Origin: Scytolyngbya sp. HA4215-MV1
Lineage (GTDB): Bacteria > Cyanobacteriota > Cyanobacteriia > Leptolyngbyales > Leptolyngbyaceae
Direction of reading: 5' to 3'
Length of the DNA stretch: 64,000 bases
Assembly: GCA_019359045.1 (NCBI GenBank)
Contig: JAHHIA010000015.1
Location: 1-64,000 of the forward strand
Shown one piece after another: positions 44,840 through 53,050 of the stretch (position 1 is its first letter; every line of letters starts with the position of its first letter). Under the pieces are notes generated by a model that was given only the letters and a program-made list of their open reading frames with translations, made no database searches and was not told the DNA's origin. Made by a program: the position numbers and the translations under genes.

Positions 44840-45820
44840 TCAGCATCCTTCTTGTCCAACAATCACCCAACTTATTTCGTCAGGTGCTACTAAACCAAAA
44901 GAGCGTTCACTAAACTCATTCGACAGAATCGGGGTTACTGATCGGGCATCGCTGCGACTAACGCGATCGTGAAAATCTTGAATATCTTCAACCTGATAGG
45001 TGAAAAGGCATGGACCCAGAACTCCAGGTTGAGCAAACTCCAGCCTGTCAGGAGCTGAGTATAGCGGCGTGTAAACTTGTAAGACACCTACATCCGTTTT
45101 GGGTGACGTAAATGAAGATAAAAGAAACTCTTCTCCCTCTCCTAACATTAGAATTTGCCGAGTTGCGGGATTTTGATAGCCCGATCGCTTCCGGGTATTG
45201 TTAGCAGGAACTAAGCCAAAGACATCAGTGTAAAATGCAGCGGTATCATGATCAGCCGTGACAATACTGGAGTGGGTTCCCTCACTCACGCCTAAAGGAG
45301 AGGTTGGGTCAATCACGCCATACCCTGGACGAGTATAGTTGTAGCGTTGAAAGAAAGCTTGTCGCGTTTCTGATCCAATCACAAAAAACTCGCGCACCCC
45401 TGTAAATCGCTGGTAGAAGTTAGTGCCAGGTTGACCGATAAATTCGATCCCACGAATCGGTTCAGTGACAATCCAATCACCGCCATTGGCGTTGTCGTCG
45501 TTGAAGGCATCGGCAACTGCATAGATATCTTGCACTAGCGAAGCAAACCAGCGGCTGCCAATCACGAACGGATGGGATTTCTGCAGTCCTGCATTACGAG
45601 GTTGCTCCCAAGCCATGACGCGAACTAAGCCATGATCGGTGGAATTGCCATTTTGTAAACGGATTGATGTCAGGTTAGAGGCATGCCCATAAAGTGCATA
45701 AGCAGTTTCCGCTGACAACTGCCCGCGTTGAATTTCCCGATATCCTAACTCAGCCCAATACTGAAGCGTAGGCTGTGCTTGTTCGGAACCGATACAATTT
45801 TCGAAGATGCCACTGATCAT
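44840..45820 (-). CDS. VOC-superfamily (glyoxalase-like) protein, two-module
   Basis: 326 codons from ATG at 45820. The N-terminal half (FENCIGSEQAQPTLQYWAELGYREIQRG) and C-terminal half (GTHSSIVTADHDTAAFYTDVFGLVPANNTRKRSGY) each resemble a beta-alpha-beta-beta-beta VOC pair. The second half has the best metal-binding candidates (His in GTHSSIVTADHD, Glu in the LFTYQVEDIQDF region). Members include glyoxalases, extradiol dioxygenases and resistance proteins. The sequence does not say which. It is upstream of the NTF2-like gene; together with the amidohydrolase and DUF1838 genes it forms the cassette. Confidence 0.88.
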   Translation of the reverse strand: MISGIFENCIGSEQAQPTLQYWAELGYREIQRGQLSAETAYALYGHASNLTSIRLQNGNSTDHGLVRVMAWEQPRNAGLQKSHPFVIGSRWFASLVQDIYAVADAFNDDNANGGDWIVTEPIRGIEFIGQPGTNFYQRFTGVREFFVIGSETRQAFFQRYNYTRPGYGVIDPTSPLGVSEGTHSSIVTADHDTAAFYTDVFGLVPANNTRKRSGYQNPATRQILMLGEGEEFLLSSFTSPKTDVGVLQVYTPLYSAPDRLEFAQPGVLGPCLFTYQVEDIQDFHDRVSRSDARSVTPILSNEFSERSFGLVAPDEISWVIVGQEGC

Positions 45821-45986
45821 GATTTGCAGAACATGCTCCTATCAAAGGCAGCTTGCCTGAACATTATCGCTAATGTTAGCGCAAAATGCGCTCAGACTTT
45901 CCCCGCAGACCAGGGAGCGATCGTCAGGATTGCCGCCATAAACACGATGCGCAAAGGGCAATTAAACAGCATCAACCATGGACAAC

Positions 45987-46277
45987 TTAGTACTCGTCTA
46001 CAAAATCTGAATGAACCCAGAGGAACTCACGTCGCTTGTTCTGCACTTGCACTAACCCACCAAATCCTGGATCTTTTTCCTTCAACATTGCATGCAGTTC
46101 TCGTAGCATGGACCCTTGAGCACGAATGGCTTCACCCTGTTCAAATTCAGGGGCATCTTGTTTAAACTGCCAATCGATCGCCATATCACTGCTTTTGATA
46201 CCAAATTCAAGACTTTTTTGATTCAAATCTAATTCCTCGCTTTCTGCTGACTCTGTTATAGCCTCTTGCCCTGGCAA
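45987..46277 (-). CDS. Small hypothetical protein
   Basis: The frame is open from TTG at 46277 (96 residues), but ATG at 46187 (MAIDWQFKQDAPEF) may be the start, giving 66 residues. The C-terminal 60 residues (GSMLRELHAMLKEKDPGFGGLVQVQNKRREFLWVHSDFVDEY) have the even composition of a real protein and resemble conserved cyanobacterial hypotheticals. No ribosome site clearly decides the start. Function unknown. Confidence 0.6.
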   Translation of the reverse strand: MPGQEAITESAESEELDLNQKSLEFGIKSSDMAIDWQFKQDAPEFEQGEAIRAQGSMLRELHAMLKEKDPGFGGLVQVQNKRREFLWVHSDFVDEY

Positions 46278-46342
46278 TTCAGGTCAAGGCATAGAATAAA
46301 GGCAGAATGGCTGAACCACCTGCTAATCTGGGAGGCGAAATC

Positions 46343-46662
46343 ATGCTCACGCTCAACATTCAACTTCCTGAAGAAAAGCTGGTTGAATTCTGTCAACGCT
46401 GGAAGCTGAGTGAGCTTGCCATGTTTGGTTCTGTCCTGCGAGACGATTTTCGTCCGGATAGTGATATTGATGTCCTTATCACCTTTTTGCTTCAGATGCG
46501 AAACGGGGATTAATGACACTAGCCAGCATGAAGTACGAGCTAGAAGACTTACTAGGACGTAAAGTCGATCTGGTTAGTAAATACGCGATTGAAACGAGCC
46601 ATAACTGGATTCGGCGCAATGAAATTTTGGGAACGGCTCAGGTGGTTTATGTCGCGAGATAG
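46343..46662 (+). pseudogene. MNT-type nucleotidyltransferase antitoxin (MntA-like), frameshifted
   Basis: Start ATG 46343 with GGGAGG 7 nt upstream. The nucleotidyltransferase motif GSVLRDDFRPDSDIDVLI is intact. At a T5 run (46484-46488) the frame breaks and stops at 46511-46513. The homologous continuation, FASDAKRGLMTLASMKYELEDLLGRKVDLVSKYAIETSHNWIRRNEILGTAQVVYVAR, is in another frame and ends at 46662. T3 or T6 in place of T5 would restore one frame. In MntA/HepT modules this enzyme AMPylates the HEPN toxin. Its stop overlaps the toxin start by 14 bp, the usual layout. Confidence 0.88.
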
Positions 46663-46990
46663 TGCCTCATTGCTAGACATTGCCGGAGCTGCCCAGCTTA
46701 TCCTGGCATTTGCTCAGGGATTAGAAAAGACAGAACTGGCGGCAAATCTGGAAAAGCAGTCCGCTATTCTCTACCAAATCGTCATCATTGGTGAAGCCGT
46801 CAAGTGACTCTCTACCGACTTCCGTAATCAACATCCAGAGATCTCGTGGCGAGAAATTGCCGGAATGCGAGACACCCTTACCCACCAGTACGATCGCGTC
46901 GAAGTCGATGAAATCTGGGGAGTGATTCAAGACGATATTCCTCAACTGTTGTCTATGATTGAGCCTTTGCTACCTGTTCAAGGACCCTAA
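46649..46990 (+). pseudogene. HEPN-domain RNase toxin (HepT-like), nonsense-mutated
   Basis: ATG at 46649 opens MSRDSASLLDIAGAAQLILAF and runs to IVIIGEAVK, where TGA at 46805-46807 interrupts. The same frame then continues to 46990 with LSTDFRNQHPEISWREIAGMRDTLTHQYDRVEVDEIW. The catalytic R-x4-H motif (RDTLTH) lies after the stop. Relatives have Arg or another sense codon after GEAVK, so a CGA to TGA change is the simplest explanation. Both genes of the pair are therefore dead, the toxin before or with its antitoxin. Confidence 0.88.
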
Positions 46991-47018
46991 TTGTTTTGCA
47001 AGTATCTTTCCACAAATT

Positions 47019-47516
47019 TCAGCAACCTTCTGGAGATTGTTCACAAGCCCCAATGCTTACCCAACTACTAGAACCATCTGCCCAATGTTCTTTTTTCCAG
47101 ATCGGGGCATTGTGTTTTAGGGTGTCGATCGCATACTGGCACGCTGCAAACGCCTCCGATCGATGGGGGCATCCCACTGCCACCAGCACACTGATTTCTC
47201 CCACCTGCAACCGTCCGACCCGATGGTGGATTACCACATGGGTAGCTTCTGTCCAGGTTTGGCGAATCTCTGCTGCAATTTGCTGGAAGACTCGAATCGC
47301 CATCGGTTCGTATGCCTGATATTCCAGTGCCACCACTGCCTGACCTTCGGTATTGTTGCGTACCATGCCGCTCATTACCACCACTGCACCATTGGCAGCA
47401 TCATCTGCCAATTGATAGACCTCTGTCAGAGATAAGGGTGCAAATGTAATGGCAAAACTATCGTCCGGTAAGAGTGGTGCAGGTTTAGCGAGAAAAGCTG
47501 GAGTTGCTGAAATCAT
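47019..47516 (-). CDS. moaE: Molybdopterin synthase catalytic subunit MoaE
   Basis: 165 codons from ATG at 47516. MoaE, with MoaD thiocarboxylate, converts precursor Z (cPMP) to molybdopterin for molybdenum enzymes such as nitrate reductase. Conserved segments are GAVVVMSGMVRNNTEGQAVVALEYQAYEPMA, VVIHHRVGRLQVGEISVLVAVGCPHRSEAF and the catalytic lysines in DTLKHNAPIWKKE. The N-terminal 20 residues are an extension, and length is otherwise normal. No other moa gene is adjacent. Confidence 0.96.
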   Translation of the reverse strand: MISATPAFLAKPAPLLPDDSFAITFAPLSLTEVYQLADDAANGAVVVMSGMVRNNTEGQAVVALEYQAYEPMAIRVFQQIAAEIRQTWTEATHVVIHHRVGRLQVGEISVLVAVGCPHRSEAFAACQYAIDTLKHNAPIWKKEHWADGSSSWVSIGACEQSPEGC

Positions 47517-47689
47517 GAATGAGTAGAAGTGAGAGAGCCTCCTTTATTGTGAAGGATCTCTCTACTGGAATGGATAGGCTTTTCCCCAATAAAGGCGCTA
47601 AGTTGTGAGTAATGCCTAAATTTTGCGGTCAGGATCATGTATGACTAGACCCCAAAACTCAAAATTCAAAACCCTCACTACCCAATTCT

Positions 47690-48490
47690 TTGCTTGTGAC
47701 TCAGCCTGAAGTAATCAAGTCTTTGCTTAATGCCGTTGCGATCGGGGAAGTTAGCCCAGAAGCAGCCTTGGATAAGCTTAAATACCTCACCTTTGAACCT
47801 GTTGAGGATTTTGCTCGGATTGATCACCACCGTACTTTGCGGACAGGTTTCCCGGAGGTGATTTGGGGAGAGGGGAAAACCCCTGAGCAGATTGCCCAAA
47901 TTATGAATGTCATGCGACAACGCAGCCCGATCGTCATGGCAACCCGCATTCTCCCCAGCGTTTACGCCCAACTGCAAGCGCAAGTGTCTGACCTGAAATA
48001 CTACACCAGTGCCCGAATCTGCGCTGTTCAACCGCCCACTGCCTCTGTGACAGATCCCTCCCATCCCGGCACGATCAGCATTCTCTCTGCTGGAACTGCC
48101 GACCTGCCCGTTGCCGAAGAAGCGGCGGTGACGGCTGAATTGTGTGGCTTTCAGGTCAAACGCTTGTGGGATGTAGGAGTTGCAGGTATTCACCGCTTGC
48201 TCAGTAATCGCCACGTCATTACCGAAGCAAATGTGTTGATTGTGGTTGCAGGGATGGAGGGCGCATTGCCCAGCGTGGTTGCGGGCTTGGCAGATTGCCC
48301 AGTGATTGCAGTACCCACCAGTGTGGGCTATGGCGCAAATTTTGGCGGTTTGGCACCACTCTTGACCATGCTCAATTCCTGTGCAGCGGGAGTGGGGGTT
48401 GTCAATATTGATAATGGCTTTGGTGCGGCGGTTCTGGCTGGGCAGATTTTGAGGACGGCTTGGCGAGTGAGTGGAGAGGGGATGGGGTGA
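47690..48490 (+). CDS. larB: Nickel-pincer cofactor biosynthesis carboxylase LarB
   Basis: 266 codons from TTG 47690, or GTG 47696. LarB carboxylates and hydrolyses nicotinate adenine dinucleotide in the first step of nickel-pincer nucleotide synthesis. It belongs to the AIR-carboxylase family. Seen are ISILSAGTADLPVAEEAAVTAELCGFQV, VLIVVAGMEGALPSVVAGL and PTSVGYGANFGGLAPLLTMLNSC. Residues up to 100 are the LarB-specific N-domain (DHHRTLRTGFPEVIWGEGKTPEQI). larC, larE and the lactate racemase gene are not in the window. The gene's end lies in a G-rich tract. Confidence 0.93.
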   Translation: MLVTQPEVIKSLLNAVAIGEVSPEAALDKLKYLTFEPVEDFARIDHHRTLRTGFPEVIWGEGKTPEQIAQIMNVMRQRSPIVMATRILPSVYAQLQAQVSDLKYYTSARICAVQPPTASVTDPSHPGTISILSAGTADLPVAEEAAVTAELCGFQVKRLWDVGVAGIHRLLSNRHVITEANVLIVVAGMEGALPSVVAGLADCPVIAVPTSVGYGANFGGLAPLLTMLNSCAAGVGVVNIDNGFGAAVLAGQILRTAWRVSGEGMG

Positions 48491-48518
48491 TGGAGGGATG
48501 AGGGGATGGGTGATGGGG
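48478..48518 (+). repeat. G-rich tract with G-quadruplex potential at the end of larB
   Basis: Six runs of three to four G occur in 41 bases (48478-48481, 48484-48487, 48495-48497, 48502-48505, 48508-48510, 48515-48518), with loops of 2-7 nt. The larB stop (48488-48490) lies within. The runs arise from a short GATGGGG-like repeat. Confidence 0.6.
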
Positions 48519-48636
48519 TCGTCATCATTCCCAGACCTTTCCCTAGTTTGCTTCTCTATCTGTGCTCATTTTCCCCTTCTTCTGTCTGAATCTTCGTGCC
48601 CCCGTGTTCCTGGTTTTCCCGATGCCTCTTCTCTGC

Positions 48637-49485
48637 TCATTTCCCATTTCTTGCCAGTCCGGCTTGGCTGTAGAGCAGCAATGCCGATCTCCAGACCAGG
48701 TAACCATCTTCACTCAGATGTAAACCATCGGTGCTGAGTTTTGGGCGCAAATCGCCTTGGGGATTGGTAAAGAGGGGATGCAGATCCAGGTAGGTGACCT
48801 GTTCACGGGTGGCGATCGCTGCCAGTTCACGGTTGAGGGCACGAATGCGATCGTTGGGTAGATTTTGTAGGCGATCTCGTCCTTGCCAAGTAGCAGCCGC
48901 TCCAGCATGGGGCAAAATCGACTGCACCACAATTTGCGAGTTGGGATGCATTTGTCGCAGGTAGTGAATAATCTCTCGCTGGTTTTCTATCACCGTCTCA
49001 TCTGGCAAGCCCCGAATCAAGTCATTGATGCCAATCATGACAAAAATGATTTCTGGTTGGGTCTGATCGAACAGGTTCAACCGCTTCAGCAAACCGCCTG
49101 ATGTTTCTCCAGAAATTCCTTGATTCAGCCAGACTTGGTCAGAGGGGAGCAAATCATTGGGGAACCAGAGGCTGAGAGAATCGCCTGCCAACACAGCCAG
49201 ATGGGCGGGATGTTTTTCGGCAACAACTTTGGCTTCTTGGGCTAATAACCGCAACCAATCTGCATAATTTAACTGGTAACGGGTGCCTAAATGAGAAAGC
49301 GTTGCGGAGTCACCTGGGGCAGACTCTGGGGGCACCCCTGAAGCTTTGGCATTCCAGCCAGCCAAAAAATTGTGGTTCTGAAAAAACAGCAAAACCACTG
49401 CTACGATCAGAAATCCATTCGCAACCAGGGAGAAAAGCACCCAGGTAGGCAAGGAACTTGAGCGGTTAGACCGATAAGCAGGCAC
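48637..49485 (-). CDS. Membrane-anchored SGNH/GDSL hydrolase
   Basis: 282 codons from GTG at 49485. One membrane helix lies at about 14-36 (WVLFSLVANGFLIVAVVLLFF), with the enzyme outside the membrane. Block I is VLAGDSLSLW (Ser at about 100). Block II Gly is in WLNQGISGETSG and block III Asn in FVMIGINDLI. Block V is STDGLHLSEDG with Asp and His. All four SGNH residues are present. Such enzymes are esterases, lipases or acetylhydrolases, often on cell-wall glycans. It converges with larB. Confidence 0.92.
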   Translation of the reverse strand: MPAYRSNRSSSLPTWVLFSLVANGFLIVAVVLLFFQNHNFLAGWNAKASGVPPESAPGDSATLSHLGTRYQLNYADWLRLLAQEAKVVAEKHPAHLAVLAGDSLSLWFPNDLLPSDQVWLNQGISGETSGGLLKRLNLFDQTQPEIIFVMIGINDLIRGLPDETVIENQREIIHYLRQMHPNSQIVVQSILPHAGAAATWQGRDRLQNLPNDRIRALNRELAAIATREQVTYLDLHPLFTNPQGDLRPKLSTDGLHLSEDGYLVWRSALLLYSQAGLARNGK

Positions 49486-49652
49486 AGCGTCAGGTTCTCA
49501 GAATAGGTTGAATCAGATTTTAGTCGCACCTGGGCAAGCTGACTCATAAAATCACAAATCTCTTTACGGAGAGGCTTGCACTGGGGAGGTTGAACGTTGG
49601 ATAGACGTTAGACATTAGACTTGAGACGGGTTGCGTCATATCATCATCTGTT

Positions 49653-50039
49653 ATGGATTGCATTCACTTAAAGGAAATTCGCTGTTACGGCTACACTGGA
49701 GCATTGCCGGAAGAGCAAGTGCTGGGGCAATGGTTTGAGGTGGATGTGAGCCTCTGGTTGGATCTGTCGCTGGCAGGGCAGAGCGATCGCCTCAGTGACA
49801 CTCTGGATTACTGCAATGTCATCGCCGTTGTGAAGCAGCGGGTTCAGACAGCTCGGTACATGCTGTTAGAACGGTTGGCAAGTGCGATCGCGGAGGCTAT
49901 CCTGCAATTTCAGCCAGTGAATCAGGTGAATGTCCGGCTGACCAAATGTGCTGCGCCTATTCCTGACTTTGGCGGCAAAATTATCATTGAAATGACTCGC
50001 CAAAAAATTAATCTCTCACCTACTTCCGGGCGTGGGTGA
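49653..50039 (+). CDS. folB: Dihydroneopterin aldolase FolB
   Basis: 128 codons from ATG at 49653. FolB cleaves dihydroneopterin to 6-hydroxymethyl-dihydropterin in folate synthesis. Seen are CIHLKEIRCYGYTGALPEEQVLGQWFEVDVSLWLDL, SDTLDYCNV and ERLASAIAEAILQ. The general base/acid Lys is in VNVRLTKCAAPIPD. Length is normal. Its last 20 bases overlap the convergent large gene. Confidence 0.95.
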   Translation: MDCIHLKEIRCYGYTGALPEEQVLGQWFEVDVSLWLDLSLAGQSDRLSDTLDYCNVIAVVKQRVQTARYMLLERLASAIAEAILQFQPVNQVNVRLTKCAAPIPDFGGKIIIEMTRQKINLSPTSGRG

Positions 50040-52425
50040 GCAAGAATCGTGCTTCATCTGCCCGATCGCTCTGGGGATATCGCTCAATCAGTTGCTGAAG
50101 GTAGCGCGATTGTCCGCTCAGGTAGTAGCTCGAGAACAGTAAATCATCGATATAGATGCTCTTAGGAAACTTGACCTGCAATTCGGTGAGGATACTGTCG
50201 ATGCGGCTCTGATAGTCTTGCTGGATGCGATTTTGCAGCCGATCCCAATTGCGATAGTCGCGATCGAAATTCGTCTCAAGTGGTTGAGGACTGGTCGCTA
50301 CGCCGACCGGGGGATGAATCCGCATAGTTTCGCCTTCTGGATAATTCTCCCATTGATGCAGCAATGTCATCGCAACCATATAGAGGGTTTTTTCTCGTAG
50401 CTCTGGAGGCGTGCGAGTATCGGTTAATACGGCTTGATAGAGTGAAAGCGCGATCGCATTCTGACTGGCTGGTTGATAGGCAGCCCGGATCGACTCCGCT
50501 TCCCGCAGTTCGGTGTTGCAAGCCCAATACACCTGGCAATAGTAGGTGCTCCAGGAGCCTGTTGGCAGCAAACTGATGCGGAAATCATTCCATACAGGCA
50601 GATAGCCATTTTTCCAACCGCCGGAGTTTGCCCAGTGGGTTGCCATCTGGTAGCGATCGGTGGGGGTATTTTCTTGCTGCCAGTGCTGGAGTTGTTGCCA
50701 GCGTTGTCGCTGATCTTGCAAAAAGGCTTGCATTTGTTTTTGTAGTTCGGCAGGCTTGTTTTCTCGGAACCACCAGACCCATAGATTACTGTTGTAATAG
50801 CTGCCGAGAACCTGAGGTGACATCTGAGTCAGATCCAGGGTTTCAGAGATTTGTAAGGCTTGGGTATAGTCTTGCTTGCGGGCATAGCGGACTGCCAGCG
50901 TATATTGCAGTAGGGGCGCGATGCTAGCGGATTCCGGTTCTTTAAGTAGGGTTTGCAGTTGTTCGGATGTCAACCCCACATCTAGCATGGTGCGGACATG
51001 TCCCCATGCCAGGTAAAGTGCATCTCGATCGCCCATGGGATGGGTCATCATGTTAATCCACAGCCGCATTGCCCCCAGCACATCATTTTGGTCTTGCAGG
51101 CTACGTGCCAAGTGATAGGTGGCATCGTCTGCACCCGGATGATCAGGATAGCGACTGAGCCATGCTTGCCAATCTTTTACCCGTTCGGCGGCAGTCTTCT
51201 TGGCGTTACGGTCCAGGATCGCTTTATTGCGAGGTTCTTCACCAAAGTAGGATTTTCCCGTTAAATCACCATACTCTTTGCACCCCTGCACAAAGCGCGA
51301 CTGAGGATACTTCTGGACAATATTGACTAACAAATAGTACGCATGGCTGCCCCGATCGCTGTCGTCTTCATAACTGGCACTGCGAGTCAACGAATGGAGC
51401 TGACTCAGATCGCGATTGAGCATTTGAACCAGTTGGGTGGTGGCGTTGGCATCACCATGCCGTTCCAATTCTGCGATCGCCCAGGTTCGATTGGGCGAGT
51501 CTGGTTCTGCTGCCAGCGATCGCAACAGTTCCCGTCCCACGGGTGGAATTTTGCCAGCTTTGAAATCACCCAGGTGCTTGACCAACAAATATTCCTGAGA
51601 TTCGGAAGGCAACTTTCGATAGAAGGCGATTGCGGCATCGATGTCCTTACGAGCCGGTTGACTCATTCGCTCCCAGTTGAGCCATGGATTTAGCGGAATG
51701 AGCATCTGGGAATCGGAGGGAGAAGGCTGCCGGGTCTCAAGGGCTCCGTAGCCTAGCAGATTGGACAGAAACGCCAGATTAAATTGGTCATAGTAGGTCG
51801 GCGAGTTCTGGGGTTCCAAATTGCGCTTGGCAAGCTGGATCAGGTCTGACCGAGTTTTGGCATCATCCAAGCCAAACTCTTTTTCCCAAGTTTTGGCATC
51901 GTACTTGGGATCATAGCTGCCCTCCAATAGGCTTTTGGGATCGCTCGTCAGATAGTAAAAATCAGGATCATCCAGCGATCGCCGTTGCAACTGTTGCTTT
52001 AACCAGAGGGTGGTGTAGGGTTTGCCCAGGCTGCGAATGCCCACGATGCCGTATTGCTGACGTGTGGGATCACCCGAACGTGCATAGTAATTCAACAACG
52101 GATAGGCTTTTGCCCCATATTGTTTCCAGGCAGGATTTTCGAGCTTGCCATCGCCCCATTTAATCACCATCAGGTCTTGTCGGATGGCTCGCAGAATGGG
52201 TTGCCAATTAGGGTCAAAGCGCAGGCGATCGCGCGTCACCTCATCCACTTCTTGTCGGGTCAGTTCTTCAGGACTCAGACTCTCTGCCTGCTGGGCAGCG
52301 GCTTCGGGCGTAGGCAATTGTTCTGAGCGAGGCGGTAAACTTTTTGCCGCAGGCATTGCCAGGGTCAGCGCCAGAAACCCTAACCCCAAGCACAGCTGCT
52401 TTTGAATCCGTTTTTGAGTCCACAT
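50020..52425 (-). CDS. Large secreted helical-repeat protein (TPR-like), hypothetical
   Basis: 801 codons from ATG at 52425. Residues 1-30 form a signal peptide (LCLGLGFLALTLAMPAAKS). The rest is mostly helical, Trp/Tyr-rich and arranged like TPR or Sel1 solenoid repeats (YPQSRFVQGCKEY, YPDHPGADDATYHLARSLQDQNDVLGAMRLW, YPQSDRADEARFLLTHARK). The YPxxxxADxAxxxLA pattern resembles the outer-membrane-associated TPR proteins (YfiO/BamD-like). No catalytic motif is visible. Probably a periplasmic scaffold; function unknown. Its 3' end overlaps folB by 20 bp. Confidence 0.8.
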   Translation of the reverse strand: MWTQKRIQKQLCLGLGFLALTLAMPAAKSLPPRSEQLPTPEAAAQQAESLSPEELTRQEVDEVTRDRLRFDPNWQPILRAIRQDLMVIKWGDGKLENPAWKQYGAKAYPLLNYYARSGDPTRQQYGIVGIRSLGKPYTTLWLKQQLQRRSLDDPDFYYLTSDPKSLLEGSYDPKYDAKTWEKEFGLDDAKTRSDLIQLAKRNLEPQNSPTYYDQFNLAFLSNLLGYGALETRQPSPSDSQMLIPLNPWLNWERMSQPARKDIDAAIAFYRKLPSESQEYLLVKHLGDFKAGKIPPVGRELLRSLAAEPDSPNRTWAIAELERHGDANATTQLVQMLNRDLSQLHSLTRSASYEDDSDRGSHAYYLLVNIVQKYPQSRFVQGCKEYGDLTGKSYFGEEPRNKAILDRNAKKTAAERVKDWQAWLSRYPDHPGADDATYHLARSLQDQNDVLGAMRLWINMMTHPMGDRDALYLAWGHVRTMLDVGLTSEQLQTLLKEPESASIAPLLQYTLAVRYARKQDYTQALQISETLDLTQMSPQVLGSYYNSNLWVWWFRENKPAELQKQMQAFLQDQRQRWQQLQHWQQENTPTDRYQMATHWANSGGWKNGYLPVWNDFRISLLPTGSWSTYYCQVYWACNTELREAESIRAAYQPASQNAIALSLYQAVLTDTRTPPELREKTLYMVAMTLLHQWENYPEGETMRIHPPVGVATSPQPLETNFDRDYRNWDRLQNRIQQDYQSRIDSILTELQVKFPKSIYIDDLLFSSYYLSGQSRYLQQLIERYPQSDRADEARFLLTHARK

Positions 52426-53050
52426 ACACTAATCAACACCGCCCCATCAACGTTCACCCATCCAGATTAACCGATCAAAAGATAGAAGCCTCACGGATGC
52501 CAAAGCCAGAGCCATCCATGAGGCTAGAGACGCAGTTAGGAGGTATCTTTACAATCCAAGGTATCGAATGAAATTCTTTAATTGCAAGCTCTTAATAAGT
52601 TCTTAAGCTATTAGGCGTGATCTTGTCAGGATTTCCCATTTTCGCTGCCCTAGCATAAGATCGCTTCTATTTGTTTGATATAGCTTCCTCTATAAAAGGA
52701 TTTCGAGGCTTTGAGGAATCCCTGGGCAGGGTTGACTGACCTTCCCTTGACCAGAGTTTACTTTGCCCGATCGCCAACGCCAGCAGCTTACCTACAAGCA
52801 GGAAAACGGGAAGGTGAGAATATTTACTCAGGCGGAGAATCTCTTTCAGGATTTCTGTACTAGAACTATGGCAGCTGTAAGGAGTAACATAATGTTTTTT
52901 ACGACCGGACACTTTTTAGGTATTGAATGACCATGGCACTTGTGGTGACTTCAGGCGCTGTATCTATCTAGGCAGCGTGATGAAAGACAGCTTCAAGCAG
53001 TTGTCCTACAAGATTGTGTGCCAAAATCAGGATGATGAACGTAACTCTCC
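52426..53050. other. Intergenic region between divergent solenoid and kinase genes
   Basis: 625 bp containing the promoters of both genes. A small hairpin CCCT-GGGC-AGGG lies near 52714. The antisense open frame 52667-52912 is not credible. No operator is recognised. Confidence 0.45.

Noticed and set aside
45779-46165. 128-codon plus-strand frame overlapping the VOC and hypothetical genes
   Set aside because: Shadow of genes on the other strand, no ribosome site.
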